A stretch of 64,000 nucleotides of DNA from JBBQNJ01 sp038329845. Lineage in GTDB: Bacteria; Planctomycetota; Phycisphaerae; Tepidisphaerales; Tepidisphaeraceae. Shown here piece after piece: positions 16,696-24,746 of this stretch. Numbering within the stretch: the first letter of the stretch is position 1; each line of letters begins with the position of its first letter. The DNA is taken from positions 1-64,000 of the forward strand of contig JBBQNJ010000010.1 of assembly GCA_038329845.1 (NCBI GenBank), written 5' to 3'. Under the pieces are notes generated by a model. It saw only the letters and a program-made list of their open reading frames with translations. It did no database searches and was not told the DNA's origin. The position numbers were made by a program, and so were the translations under genes.

Positions 16696-16951
16696 TTCTG
16701 CAATTCGCTCGGAATGAGGCTTGCGAACACACGTCGCAAGTCTCTATTTGTTAGAGACTTATAGAAATTGATTCGGGTCCGAAGCAGGTGCGGCGCGGCG
16801 GATGCGCGTTGATGGGGACACCTGATTATGGGGTGGTCCGCCGCGGAAAGCGTCGTTGCACCCCGAGACTGGCGAACGCGCACGATCCCGAGCCTATCGA
16901 GGGGCGGATCCGTCGGCAACGGCGAGAAGCCGCCGGCGGTGGGGGGACGGC

Positions 16952-17021
16952 GGGCGGTCAGCGGGGTACCGGGGATCTTGCGCCGCGGGCGGTCAGCGGG
17001 ATGCCGGGGATCTTGTGCCGC
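16952..17021. repeat. 35-bp tandem duplication at the GH4 stop codon
   Basis: Units at 16952-16986 and 16987-17021 both start GGGCGGTCAGCGGG and differ at only three positions. The second unit contains the stop codon and last residues of the minus-strand GH4 gene, so the duplication has occurred at or through the gene end. The rest of 16696-16951 holds no recognisable gene. Confidence 0.75.
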
Positions 17022-18600
17022 GGGCGATCGTGGCGGCCTTGGTCATTTTTCCCTTGTCGGCGGCGTCGGCGTTGGCGCGGGCGGCGGCTTTGTCCTTGGC
17101 CATCTCCTTCACCGATTTGGTCTTCAATCGCGCAGCGCCGCGGGTCTTGGACAGCTTGACCCGGGTGCCGGCGTTCGTCGCCGCCGCGAGGCGTTTTTTC
17201 GCCGCGGGGATCTCCGATTTGTATTGCGGCAGCCAGCGGGCCTGGGCGATGAGCATGTCGTCGGTGAGCTGCCAGACCTCTTCGGGATTGCAGACGGCGC
17301 CGGTGAGCGGGTCGTGCAGCATGGCCAGTTTGAGCAGGTCCACATCGCCGTGGACGGCGGCCTCGACGCCCATTTCCTGGACCCGTACGCTGGCGGCGCA
17401 GGTGGCGGCGCATCCCAGCGGCAGGGGGCCGACCACCGGCATGTTGATTCCGGTGCGATCGACGTAGCCGGGAATTTCGATGCAGCAGCCATCGGGCAGG
17501 TTCGGGATGTGCCCTCGGTTGATCACGTTGAAATGCCCGCGATAGACTCGCCCGGTTTCAAGTGCCTCGATGATGTATGAGCCGTGTTCCTCGCTGCGGT
17601 CGGCGGGGGTGATCTTCGGCGGGTCCTGCTTCATCCAGTTGGGGAAGTCGGTCTCGAACCAGTTGCGGCCCTCGGTGCAGACGCGCAGATATCCGCCGGT
17701 CTCGCCGTTGATCCACGATCCGAGGTCAATCCAGTCGTTGATCTCGTCGAGGCGCTTTCGATACCACGGTAGGTATTCGCTCAGATGCCCGTTGGATTCG
17801 GTCGAGTAGTAGCCAAACCGCTGAAGCACATCCAGCCGGACTTTCTCGTTCTTGCGCATCTGTTCCTGGGCGATCATCATCTCGTACAGCTTGGGGATCA
17901 CGTCGATCCCGCGCCAGGTCGCCTTGACGCACCAGGTCTGATGGTTGATGCCTGAAAATACCACGTCCACTTCGCTGCGATGAAAGCGGTCGCGCCCGGG
18001 CGTGACATAATCGGCGGGAATCAGCTTCTGCTTTTTCGCCCATTGCTCGACGGCGCGGGCGATCTGCCAATGCGCGCCCTGCACGCCGTGGCACAGTCCG
18101 ACCGTATTGACCTGTCCATACTTGTTGCACGCCCAGGTGTTCATCGCCATCGGGTTGGAATAGTTCAGCAGCAGCGCATCGGGTTTGGCGAGCTGGCGGA
18201 TGTCCTTGCAGAACTCGAGCATCGCCGCGATGGTGCGCTGGGCGTACATGATCCCCCCGGCGCACAGGGTATCGCCGACGCATTGATCGATCCCATATTG
18301 CAGCGGGATGTCGATGTCGGTCTGGAACGCGTCGAGCCCGCCCTGGCGGATGGTGCAGATCACATAGTCAGCGCCGTCGATGGCCTTGCGGCGGTCGGTG
18401 GTCGAGACGATCTTCGCCGGAAGGTTGTTGAACTCGATGTCGCGCCGGCAAAGCTGGGTGACCATGTCGAGGTTGCGCCCGGACAAGTCGGTGAACGCGA
18501 ACGTGGTGTCGGTGAGTTCGCTGACGCCGAGAATGTCGCGCACGAGCCGCCGTGTGAATCCGATCGAACCGGCACCGATCATTGCGATGCGAATAGCCAT
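16993..18600 (-). CDS. Glycoside hydrolase family 4 with lysine/alanine-rich C-terminal tail
   Basis: A 535-residue GH4 enzyme starting MAIRIAMIGAGSIGFTRRL, with metal-site segments GLCHGVQGAHWQIA and VFSGINHQTWCVKA. It is clearly divergent from the neighbouring GH4, so the two are old paralogues or separate acquisitions. Beyond about residue 470 it carries a 60-residue basic tail (AAKKRLAAATNAGTRVKL, then KTKSVKEMAKDKAAARA) that resembles histone H1 or AlgP tails and is not part of the GH4 fold. Intracellular NAD-dependent glycosidase activity is expected; the substrate is unknown. The ATG at 18600 starts directly at the Rossmann motif. Confidence 0.9.
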   Translation of the reverse strand: MAIRIAMIGAGSIGFTRRLVRDILGVSELTDTTFAFTDLSGRNLDMVTQLCRRDIEFNNLPAKIVSTTDRRKAIDGADYVICTIRQGGLDAFQTDIDIPLQYGIDQCVGDTLCAGGIMYAQRTIAAMLEFCKDIRQLAKPDALLLNYSNPMAMNTWACNKYGQVNTVGLCHGVQGAHWQIARAVEQWAKKQKLIPADYVTPGRDRFHRSEVDVVFSGINHQTWCVKATWRGIDVIPKLYEMMIAQEQMRKNEKVRLDVLQRFGYYSTESNGHLSEYLPWYRKRLDEINDWIDLGSWINGETGGYLRVCTEGRNWFETDFPNWMKQDPPKITPADRSEEHGSYIIEALETGRVYRGHFNVINRGHIPNLPDGCCIEIPGYVDRTGINMPVVGPLPLGCAATCAASVRVQEMGVEAAVHGDVDLLKLAMLHDPLTGAVCNPEEVWQLTDDMLIAQARWLPQYKSEIPAAKKRLAAATNAGTRVKLSKTRGAARLKTKSVKEMAKDKAAARANADAADKGKMTKAATIARGTRSPASR

Positions 18601-18719
18601 GGAAACGCTTGCTCCGTAGGGGGTTGATCCGTCCGCGCTTGCACGTTCGCGGGACGATGTTGCCAGCCGGGATTGTCGGGCAAACCGTTCGACGAATCCA
18701 GCGCCGGCGGCGCCAGGGA

Positions 18720-19295
18720 TCACCAGGCGTTTTTTCGCGGCACGACGGCGGCGCTGAGGGTGAGCGTCTGCGAGCCGGTGGTTTCGCTGGACCTCACCGT
18801 ATCGGCGCCGGCACCGACGGTGATCAGCACCGTCGCCCGACGCAACAGGTCCCAGCCTCCGCCGGTCTTGATCGAGCGCGGGCTGCGCATCGGCTCGAGC
18901 TTGATCTCGAAGCGCTCGACGCCCTCGAGCAGCACATGGGAACCGCCGGCGATGTCGGCGTAGAGCCGGTGGGTCGCGGGGTCATGGCGGTAGGTCACTT
19001 CCGCTCCGGCGGTGTCGATCATGCGGATGCCGCTATCGGTGACGGTCTGGCCGGCGGCGAACGCGCTGGTGAGATTCAGCGGCGCGTGGGCGTCGGTGGC
19101 GCGGATTTCGCCGAGCATACGGTGCAAAGCCAGTCGTGCCCGCTGGAGGGTCGAGGCATGTTCCTGGTTGATGCGATAGGCGGTGAACGCCGCGTCGGTG
19201 GCGACGGCGACGGCCGTCAACAGCGTCGCGGAGATCGCCAGCGCCACCAGCATCTCGATCAGTGCGATCCCGCATCGTGCCCGGCGATTATTCAT
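18720..19295 (-). CDS. Minor pseudopilin, GspJ/PilW-like
   Basis: A 191-residue prepilin-like protein with a cleavage region CG-IALIEMLVALAISATLL: a glycine before the cut, glutamate at position 5 of the mature protein, and a hydrophobic helix. The globular part has an LQRARLALHRMLGEIRATDA segment typical of GspJ/PilW proteins. It overlaps the preceding gene stop by ATGA, so translation is coupled, and is the last of three pseudopilin genes in the operon. Such minor pilins prime assembly of type II secretion or type IV pilus fibres; the assembly machinery is not in this window. Confidence 0.8.
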   Translation of the reverse strand: MNNRRARCGIALIEMLVALAISATLLTAVAVATDAAFTAYRINQEHASTLQRARLALHRMLGEIRATDAHAPLNLTSAFAAGQTVTDSGIRMIDTAGAEVTYRHDPATHRLYADIAGGSHVLLEGVERFEIKLEPMRSPRSIKTGGGWDLLRRATVLITVGAGADTVRSSETTGSQTLTLSAAVVPRKNAW

Positions 19296-21553
19296 GGGGC
19301 AATCCCTTCGCAATAGGAGCTGGGGTCGGGCAGAAGGTCGATAGCGACGTTGATCCCATCGGGCAGGGCGCGGGTCGGGTTGTAGCGGATGTTGAGCCGT
19401 CCCCAGCCGCCTTCGGGCATGGGACTGGAGGAGTCGGTGCTGGAGTCGGACGGCCCGAACCAGCCCTGGGTGGTGTTGCCGGCCCCGTCGCCGGTGATGA
19501 TGATCGAGCCATCGACGCTACTGGTCCCGCGGATGTCGAGGTTGCCGGCCACGACCACCCCGATCAGCGTGCTGGGCGCTTTGGATGGATCGGTGAACGA
19601 TCCCATCTCGATGTTCGTCTGCGGCGCGACGATCGTCGCCGTGGCGTCCTCCTGGTTGTCGAACAGCGTGGCACCGGTGAACTCCCATGAATTGGTGAAG
19701 TGGCTGTAGGCGGTGGGGACGTCCGACGCCAGCGGACCGCGGATCAGGCAGTTATTGAATCGCAGGTTGTTGCCTTGCTCAAACCCGTAAGAAGTCGCCG
19801 ACGTCAACGCAGTAGAGGAGCTGAAATTCCCCACCTTCATCTTTTTCGACCAAGCCATCGCGTCGCTGGCGCTGGTGGTCGTCTGGCCGTTGCTCTTGGT
19901 GATGTTGGTCTCCATCTCGACGTAGGTCACACCTTCAAAGGTGCAGTTGTCGAACAGCGCGTTCAGACCCTTGGGGATGCGGACGTTCTTGAAGACCATG
20001 TTCTTGAAGACGGGCCGATCGTACGTCGCCTGATAGCTGGTTGATCCGTAGGGCGTGCGCTCCTGCGCGTTGGCTTGAGAGGCATCGGTCCCGGCCGCTC
20101 GCTTGTTGGCCGGCTGCGCGGCGTTGGCCGCGTCGAAATCGGATTTCAGATATGTGCGCCCCACGACGAGGTTGGTTTGACCCTTGCTCGTGATGGTGAC
20201 TTTCTGAGTATCGCTCACCGACAGCACCTTGTTCTCGACCGTGACGGTCGTCACGCCGCCAGACGAGTCGCTCGCGCCGTTTTCCGGGCCGGTCTTGGCG
20301 CGGAACCCCGAGGTATCGAAGTTGGTCGGCGACAGATCGAACAGTTCCAGGCTGGTGGCGCCGAACTTCACCGGCAGGTCCGAGCTCTGCTGCGGCTGGA
20401 TCGGTCCACGCATCAGGTCGCCGATGGTCGTATCGCCTTGCTGCTCGAGCTGGCGTGCCCAGGCATCGGCGGTGGCAGCAAGAGAGATCTGACCGCGCAC
20501 CTTGGTGTATCCATCGCGGTTGTCGATCACGCCGTCCTGAAAGCCGAGGCGTGCCGGGTCGGCGTCCGATTCCGGCGCTCCCAGCGAGTCGATCGCCTTG
20601 AACAGATCGGCGTCATAGGACTGGCCCGTAGCGGGATTGATGAACTCGGCGGAGGTGATCCTCCCGTCTCCATCATGGTCGAACTGCTTCACGAACAGGT
20701 CATACTCGTCGATGAATCCATCGCCATTGACATCGCTGAATCCGGCATTGAGCGCATCGGTGAATTCCACCGCATCATGCACGTTCAACCGGTTGTCGTA
20801 GCCGCGGTGATGGTCTTCGAGAAACGTATTGAACTGATCGATCCGCGACGTCAGCGCCGCCGTGAGATGGCGAAAATCGCTGAGCATCAGTAGCGGCGGA
20901 TACTTGTTAGGCGTCGCCATGCCGATCGGGCCTTCCACCAGCGTGTTGCGACCGATCTGGATCGGCACCTTGCCGACGATGGCGAACTTCACTTTCTTGT
21001 CGATGCGGATGTCCATGGCGACCGAGCGCATCGCGCCGCGGAAGCTGCCGGTACTGGAGAGGCGCAGGTAGCGGGCATTCAGCGGATCGCCGGCGTACAA
21101 CGGGTGCGGGCGGAGCGACGCGATGAATCGCCCGCCGTCGGATTCGACGGCAATCGACGCGGTGGTGAGCGTGGTTGCGTCGAAGGTGACGGGGCGCTCG
21201 GCGGCGGTCAACATCGATGCTAAGTCGCTCTGGATCGACGAGCGGATCGACGGCCAAAGACTCTCGGCCACCGCCGCGGTGATGCTTCCGATCGCCGTGC
21301 GCGGGCGGGCCATGCGGGTGAACCGCCAGCTCATCCAGCGCAGCCCCGACTCGGCCGCCGAGCGGGCCTTGGATACATCCGACAGATTCATCGCCGACTG
21401 CACATTGACCGTTGCCAGCGTGTACATGGCCAGGGAAAGCGTTCCCAGCAAGACCAGGAACAGCATCGCCAGCACCGCCACCGCGCCGCACCGAGCCCGC
21501 ACAGGGACGCCGAGCGGCTGATCGGACGGACTTCGCGGTTGATGTCTCGCCAT
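19292..21553 (-). CDS. PilX/GspK-like large pilus-associated protein with EF-hand motifs
   Basis: A 753-residue protein. Residues about 22-45 form a membrane helix (AVAVLAMLFLVLLGTLSLAMY) followed by a heptad-like helix AAESGLRWMSWRFTRM, the layout of PilX/GspK proteins, but no GFxxxE cleavage motif. Near residues 270-300 are two calcium-binding EF-hand loops, DVNGDGFIDEYD and DHDGDGRITSAE. The C-terminal third repeats short beta-rich segments (FKNMVFKNVRIPKG, then FDNCTFEGVTYVE) that look like a right-handed beta-helix. It lies between GspI-like and GspJ-like genes, with 39 bases and a four-base overlap respectively. Much larger than usual PilX, so it may display a surface domain on the fibre tip. 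Confidence 0.7.
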   Translation of the reverse strand: MARHQPRSPSDQPLGVPVRARCGAVAVLAMLFLVLLGTLSLAMYTLATVNVQSAMNLSDVSKARSAAESGLRWMSWRFTRMARPRTAIGSITAAVAESLWPSIRSSIQSDLASMLTAAERPVTFDATTLTTASIAVESDGGRFIASLRPHPLYAGDPLNARYLRLSSTGSFRGAMRSVAMDIRIDKKVKFAIVGKVPIQIGRNTLVEGPIGMATPNKYPPLLMLSDFRHLTAALTSRIDQFNTFLEDHHRGYDNRLNVHDAVEFTDALNAGFSDVNGDGFIDEYDLFVKQFDHDGDGRITSAEFINPATGQSYDADLFKAIDSLGAPESDADPARLGFQDGVIDNRDGYTKVRGQISLAATADAWARQLEQQGDTTIGDLMRGPIQPQQSSDLPVKFGATSLELFDLSPTNFDTSGFRAKTGPENGASDSSGGVTTVTVENKVLSVSDTQKVTITSKGQTNLVVGRTYLKSDFDAANAAQPANKRAAGTDASQANAQERTPYGSTSYQATYDRPVFKNMVFKNVRIPKGLNALFDNCTFEGVTYVEMETNITKSNGQTTTSASDAMAWSKKMKVGNFSSSTALTSATSYGFEQGNNLRFNNCLIRGPLASDVPTAYSHFTNSWEFTGATLFDNQEDATATIVAPQTNIEMGSFTDPSKAPSTLIGVVVAGNLDIRGTSSVDGSIIITGDGAGNTTQGWFGPSDSSTDSSSPMPEGGWGRLNIRYNPTRALPDGINVAIDLLPDPSSYCEGIAP

Positions 21554-21592
21554 GGCTATGCCTCCGGTGCCGATGCGAGTCGGCGTCATTGT

Positions 21593-22156
21593 CTAACGAT
21601 CCACGCAGATCCAAGAACAGCGGTACACCTCAATCGCCGGAATATCCGCCGTTCGCTGGTACAGGATTCTCACCCTCACGCGGGCAGCGCCGGTGTAAGT
21701 GGTCTTGGGAAGGTCCGGACTGGTTTCGTCGCTGTTGGAGCTGAGCTTGGCGGCATACACCGGCCAGACGCTTACAAGCTGCGTGTACTGGCCCATCGGC
21801 GCGATCACGGCACGGGAAGCGTCGATCGGCGGGTTGAACGAGCGGCCATCGAAGTCATCCACATCGTCGTAGGTGGCCAGGCCCTGGCCCGGCTCCGGTC
21901 CCCAGTACCGCCGGGCATAGGCCGGATCGGAAAAGCTCAAGCCCGCCATCGTTTCCTGGACATTGCTCGCCAGCAGCATCGCGGTGGTCATGTCGGCCGC
22001 AGCGTGGTTCTGCTGGGTGCAGGTGGCCAGCAGGCGCATGATCCCCAACACCCCCGAGCCGACGATGATGATCGCCAGGGAGGCTTCGATCAGGGTAAAA
22101 CCGCGCCGTGGTCCCGCAGCTTTCAGCCCGCTGAAAATGGGAGAAAACGTCCCCAT
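21593..22156 (-). CDS. Minor pseudopilin, GspI/PilV-like
   Basis: A 187-residue prepilin-type protein. The processing site is RRG-FTLIEASLAIIIVGSGVLGIM with Glu at position 5 and the usual hydrophobic helix, followed by ATCTQQNHAAADMTTAMLLA, which places it near GspI/PilV. The ATG at 22156 gives a 26-residue leader; the open frame continues upstream without a better start. First gene of a three-gene operon with the large EF-hand protein and the GspJ-like protein, probably a minor-pilin complex that caps a type II secretion or type IV pilus fibre. Confidence 0.8.
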   Translation of the reverse strand: MGTFSPIFSGLKAAGPRRGFTLIEASLAIIIVGSGVLGIMRLLATCTQQNHAAADMTTAMLLASNVQETMAGLSFSDPAYARRYWGPEPGQGLATYDDVDDFDGRSFNPPIDASRAVIAPMGQYTQLVSVWPVYAAKLSSNSDETSPDLPKTTYTGAARVRVRILYQRTADIPAIEVYRCSWICVDR

Positions 22157-22272
22157 CCCAGTTGATATCGGATACGTCCGGGTAAGCGTCAAACGACCCC
22201 GGCGCAGCGGGGGCGCAATTCGTCCCGATACAGCCGTTACAACCGATTTAGATGGAAAATACGGGCGATCTT

Positions 22273-22374
22273 GCCAGGAAAATCCGAAAACCGTGGGGCA
22301 GTGAGGTACGGATCCGGAGTCCACGCCCATCCTTGCCGCCAGGCCAGGAAAAGCCGAACGCCGCAGGGCAGTGT
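22273..22374. repeat. Imperfect direct repeat between pseudopilin operon and PEP-CTERM gene
   Basis: GCCAGGAAAATCCGAA at 22273 and GCCAGGAAAAGCCGAA at 22343 each continue into CCG..GGGCAGTG, giving about 30 matched bases with a few changes. The segment lies in the 236-base gap that should hold the pseudopilin operon promoter. Confidence 0.45.
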
Positions 22375-22392
22375 GAGAGCGGCAACGAGCGC

Positions 22393-23277
22393 TCAGCTCC
22401 GCCGTCGCCGCGACCGCAGCAGGGGCACTAGAATCATCCCGGCCAAACCGGCGCTGGCCGGCTCGGGGATCAGCGTCACGCGAATGTTGTCCAGCGTGAG
22501 ATCGTGAGTCATGGCATCAAGTACGAAGAAGCTGACGGTATCAAAGGTGGTAAACGGGGTTGTGTCGGTCACAAGGTGTGTCGTGTTGGCACCCATTTGA
22601 GCCTGGATTTCCATTCCCACAGCGGTGCGGGTGAGCGTGAGCCGACCGGCGTAGGTCGTGCTGGCGGCAAACGCCGGGGCCGTGGTGTTGCTTCCGGAGA
22701 GGGTGGACCAATTGTTAGTTGAAGTGTAAAGCCCCGTGCCGCTGCCCGTACGTTCTCGTGTGTAGAAATTATTGCTCGAACTGCCGCTATTAACGGGCAA
22801 CTGACCTTCGTAGCCCTTGTAGACCTTGAACGTGTTACCGCTGGACAACCCCGACTCATTCCTGCTGGCAAAATCCGTCGTCACGCGGCTGGAACTGGAA
22901 TCGAACAAGGCGAAGCGAAACCCCCCGACGGATGAAGAGAAAACTCCTCCCCTGACCGACACGTCAAAGGTCAGTTCCAGAGTCTGTCCGACTGCCACCG
23001 TCTGCGGAGAACCCGAGGGAGTAAAGTACGTCCAGATCCCCGCGAAACTGTTTTCGGATGGGTTGGTGTGATCGAGTACCAGCTTTCCGGACGATGCATC
23101 TAATGAAGCGAATGCGTTCGTCTCGCGGTGGGCACCGTAGGTCCACTGTAGGCTATCGGGCGCATTCTGCGTTAGCCGCTCGTTATCGTTGAACTGCTCA
23201 TTCACCAGCACGCTGGCCGATGCGAACGAGCTTGCCGTGGCGATTCCGGCGAGGCAAAGAAGAACCCATTGCCGCAT
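22393..23277 (-). CDS. PEP-CTERM sorted extracellular protein
   Basis: A 294-residue secreted protein: signal peptide MRQWVLLCLAGIATASSFASA, a beta-rich body (LTFDVSVRGGVFSSSVGGFRFALFD) resembling a jelly-roll adhesive or carbohydrate-binding module, and a C-terminal PEP-CTERM signal IPEPASAGLAGMILVPLL followed by RSRRRRS. Such signals direct processing by an exosortase and anchoring or release at the cell surface, usually together with exopolysaccharide. The ATG at 23277 gives a compact signal peptide; one at 23289 adds four residues. The specific role is unknown. Confidence 0.85.
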   Translation of the reverse strand: MRQWVLLCLAGIATASSFASASVLVNEQFNDNERLTQNAPDSLQWTYGAHRETNAFASLDASSGKLVLDHTNPSENSFAGIWTYFTPSGSPQTVAVGQTLELTFDVSVRGGVFSSSVGGFRFALFDSSSSRVTTDFASRNESGLSSGNTFKVYKGYEGQLPVNSGSSSNNFYTRERTGSGTGLYTSTNNWSTLSGSNTTAPAFAASTTYAGRLTLTRTAVGMEIQAQMGANTTHLVTDTTPFTTFDTVSFFVLDAMTHDLTLDNIRVTLIPEPASAGLAGMILVPLLRSRRRRS

Positions 23278-23614
23278 GTTCTCCACCATGCCATCGAATC
23301 TACCCCGTCGAGGTATGCCGGTCAAGGGAATTCCCCACCAATTTGGCCCTTGCGACTCCCTTAACCGCCTGATGGGCCACCAAACTTACGGCGAATGGAC
23401 CCCCCGTGGTTCTTCCACTACACCGACGCCTGAGCGACGCCATGTGCTACACCACCCCACCCTGGAGCCGTGCGGGGATCGTGTTCAGCTACGAAACCCA
23501 ATGACGGCTTGCCCAAGCCGAACGCGAGATTGGCGCTTTGCGACTCGATACAACTGGGGATCGATGTCTCTTGCTTGACCCGAACCTGTCTGGCTGCTAT
23601 ATTCGTTCAAGCGT
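23278..23614. other. Divergent promoter region between PEP-CTERM gene and ars operon
   Basis: A 337-base gap. Its right end holds a strong promoter for arsR. The middle contains no convincing gene; short frames here lack start signals. Confidence 0.4.
23575..23603 (+). promoter_or_regulatory. Sigma-70-type promoter of the ars operon
   Basis: TTGACC at 23575-23580 and TATATT at 23598-23603 are separated by exactly 17 bases, an excellent match to a vegetative promoter. The start codon of arsR is only 12 bases beyond the -10 box, so the mRNA may be leaderless or nearly so. ATA-TTCG...CGTAT bases overlap the -10 box and form an imperfect inverted repeat that could be the ArsR operator. Confidence 0.75.
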
Positions 23615-23977
23615 ATGCAGGTGAAGACCAAGACATCTTCGGTTGACCTGATGTTCCGGGCGTTCTCGGATCGGACCCGCCTGCGGATTCTCCACATGCT
23701 GCGCGGCGGCGAGTTGTGCGTCTGCGACCTCGTGACCGTCATCGATGCTCCCCAGCCGAAGATTTCCCGCCACTTGGCATATCTGCGTCGCACCGGGCTG
23801 GTCGTGGTCCGTAAGGACGGGCTGTGGAGCCACTACACACTCGCGCCTGCCCAGACCCGGTTTCACAAGAAGCTGTTGGAGTGCCTGGAGAACTGCTTCC
23901 TCGACGTGCCTGAGCTGGCCGCCGACGCCGAACTGCTCAAGAGGATCAAGCAGCGAAAGGAGTCGTGCTGCTCGTAG
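23615..23977 (+). CDS. arsR: ArsR-family arsenic-responsive repressor
   Basis: A 120-residue winged-helix repressor. The arsenite-sensing cysteines are Cys35 and Cys37 in GGELCVCDLV, at the start of the DNA-recognition region, followed by PQPKISRHLAYLRRTGLVV (recognition helix). A terminal CCS gives two more thiols. With As(III) bound, ArsR leaves its operator and frees the downstream detoxification genes. It is the first gene of the operon and starts 12 bases past a strong promoter -10 box, so autoregulation is expected. Confidence 0.95.
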   Translation: MQVKTKTSSVDLMFRAFSDRTRLRILHMLRGGELCVCDLVTVIDAPQPKISRHLAYLRRTGLVVVRKDGLWSHYTLAPAQTRFHKKLLECLENCFLDVPELAADAELLKRIKQRKESCCS

Positions 23978-23999
23978 AGGCAGTCTCTTTTTTTTTTCC
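23973..23999 (+). terminator. Weak hairpin plus ten-T tract after arsR (possible attenuator)
   Basis: A four-base stem AGAG/CTCT with loop GCAGT is followed by ten T residues. The stem is short, so termination would be partial, which would leave arsR expressed more than the genes behind it. Confidence 0.4.
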
Positions 24000-24003
24000 T
24001 AAA

Positions 24004-24021
24004 CATACGCCTAGCCGTATG
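24004..24021. promoter_or_regulatory. Second candidate ArsR operator
   Basis: The interrupted palindrome CATACG-CCTAGC-CGTATG lies directly before the second gene of the operon. It shares CGTATG with the sequence over the arsR start (23612-23617). Similar inverted repeats are usual ArsR sites, so it may give internal control of the structural genes. Confidence 0.55.
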
Positions 24022-24036
24022 AATGAGGAGTAACTG

Positions 24037-24267
24037 ATGCCAGCCAACTGGCCAACCTACTACGGGACGATGTTCCCCGACCTCACGTGGCTCGACTACA
24101 ACGTGCCGTGGCGAGCCAAGGCGTTCGTGGCCGAGATGCGCAGCCAAGGCATCGGGGTGCAATCCAGCGAACTCAAGACCGACGTGCAGGGATGGGCGCA
24201 GTGCATCGCCTGCTCCGAATACCGCACCTGCTACGACCTCCTGCGGGGGGCGATGGCAGCGCTGTGA
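24037..24267 (+). CDS. Unknown 76-residue ars-operon protein
   Basis: A small soluble protein starting MPANWPTYYGTMFPDLTWLDY, rich in Trp/Tyr in its first 25 residues, with a cysteine cluster C-x2-C-x5-C in CIACSEYRTC. AGGAG sits seven bases before the ATG. It has no membrane helix and I recognise no family. Its place between arsR and arsC, with 26 bases to arsC, means it is co-transcribed; the three cysteines could bind As(III) or a metal, as in chaperones such as ArsD, but it does not look like ArsD in sequence. A candidate new arsenic-resistance accessory protein. Confidence 0.7.
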   Translation: MPANWPTYYGTMFPDLTWLDYNVPWRAKAFVAEMRSQGIGVQSSELKTDVQGWAQCIACSEYRTCYDLLRGAMAAL

Positions 24268-24293
24268 ACTCGAAAGAAAGGCGACGAACGCAC

Positions 24294-24743
24294 ATGGCGA
24301 AGCTCAGAATCCTGTTTCTCTGTACGGGCAACTCATGCCGCAGCCAAATGGCCGAGGGGTGGGCGCGGGCGCTGAAGGGCGAGGTACTCGAAGCCTACTC
24401 GGCCGGGCTCGAAACCCACGGCCTGAACCCCAACGCCGTCAAGGTCATGGGCGAGGCGGGCGTGGATATCAGCCGACACATTTCCAAGACGACCGACGCC
24501 GTGCGCGATGTGCCGTTCGATTTCGTCGTGACTGTCTGCGGCCACGCCAACGAGACCTGCCCGGCCTGGCTGGGGAGCAAAGCCAGGGTCGTCCACGCAG
24601 GCTTCGACGACCCACCGGCATTGGCCAAGACGGCGCGGACGGAAGAGGAAGCCCTGAATCACTACCGGCGCGTCCGCGACGAGATCGCCGCGTTCGTGCG
24701 GACGCTGCCAGGATCACTGGCCGCGCAAGATCGGACGGTATGA
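24294..24743 (+). CDS. arsC: Arsenate reductase, low-molecular-weight phosphatase (thioredoxin-coupled) type
   Basis: A 149-residue enzyme that reduces arsenate to arsenite. It has the P-loop CTGNSCRS with Cys10 as nucleophile, and the redox pair Cys82 and Cys89 in VCGHANETCP, exactly the three-cysteine relay of the Staphylococcus pI258-type ArsC coupled to thioredoxin. The ATG at 24294 is chosen because the fold begins immediately. Its product, As(III), is passed to the exporter encoded four bases downstream and to the methylase further on. Confidence 0.96.
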   Translation: MAKLRILFLCTGNSCRSQMAEGWARALKGEVLEAYSAGLETHGLNPNAVKVMGEAGVDISRHISKTTDAVRDVPFDFVVTVCGHANETCPAWLGSKARVVHAGFDDPPALAKTARTEEEALNHYRRVRDEIAAFVRTLPGSLAAQDRTV

Positions 24744-24746
24744 CGC

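Noticed and set aside
16805..16840. GGGGACACCTGATTATGG stretch as a mobile-element end
   Set aside because: It resembles short GGGGAC-type repeat ends seen elsewhere in the window, but only once here with no partner arm.
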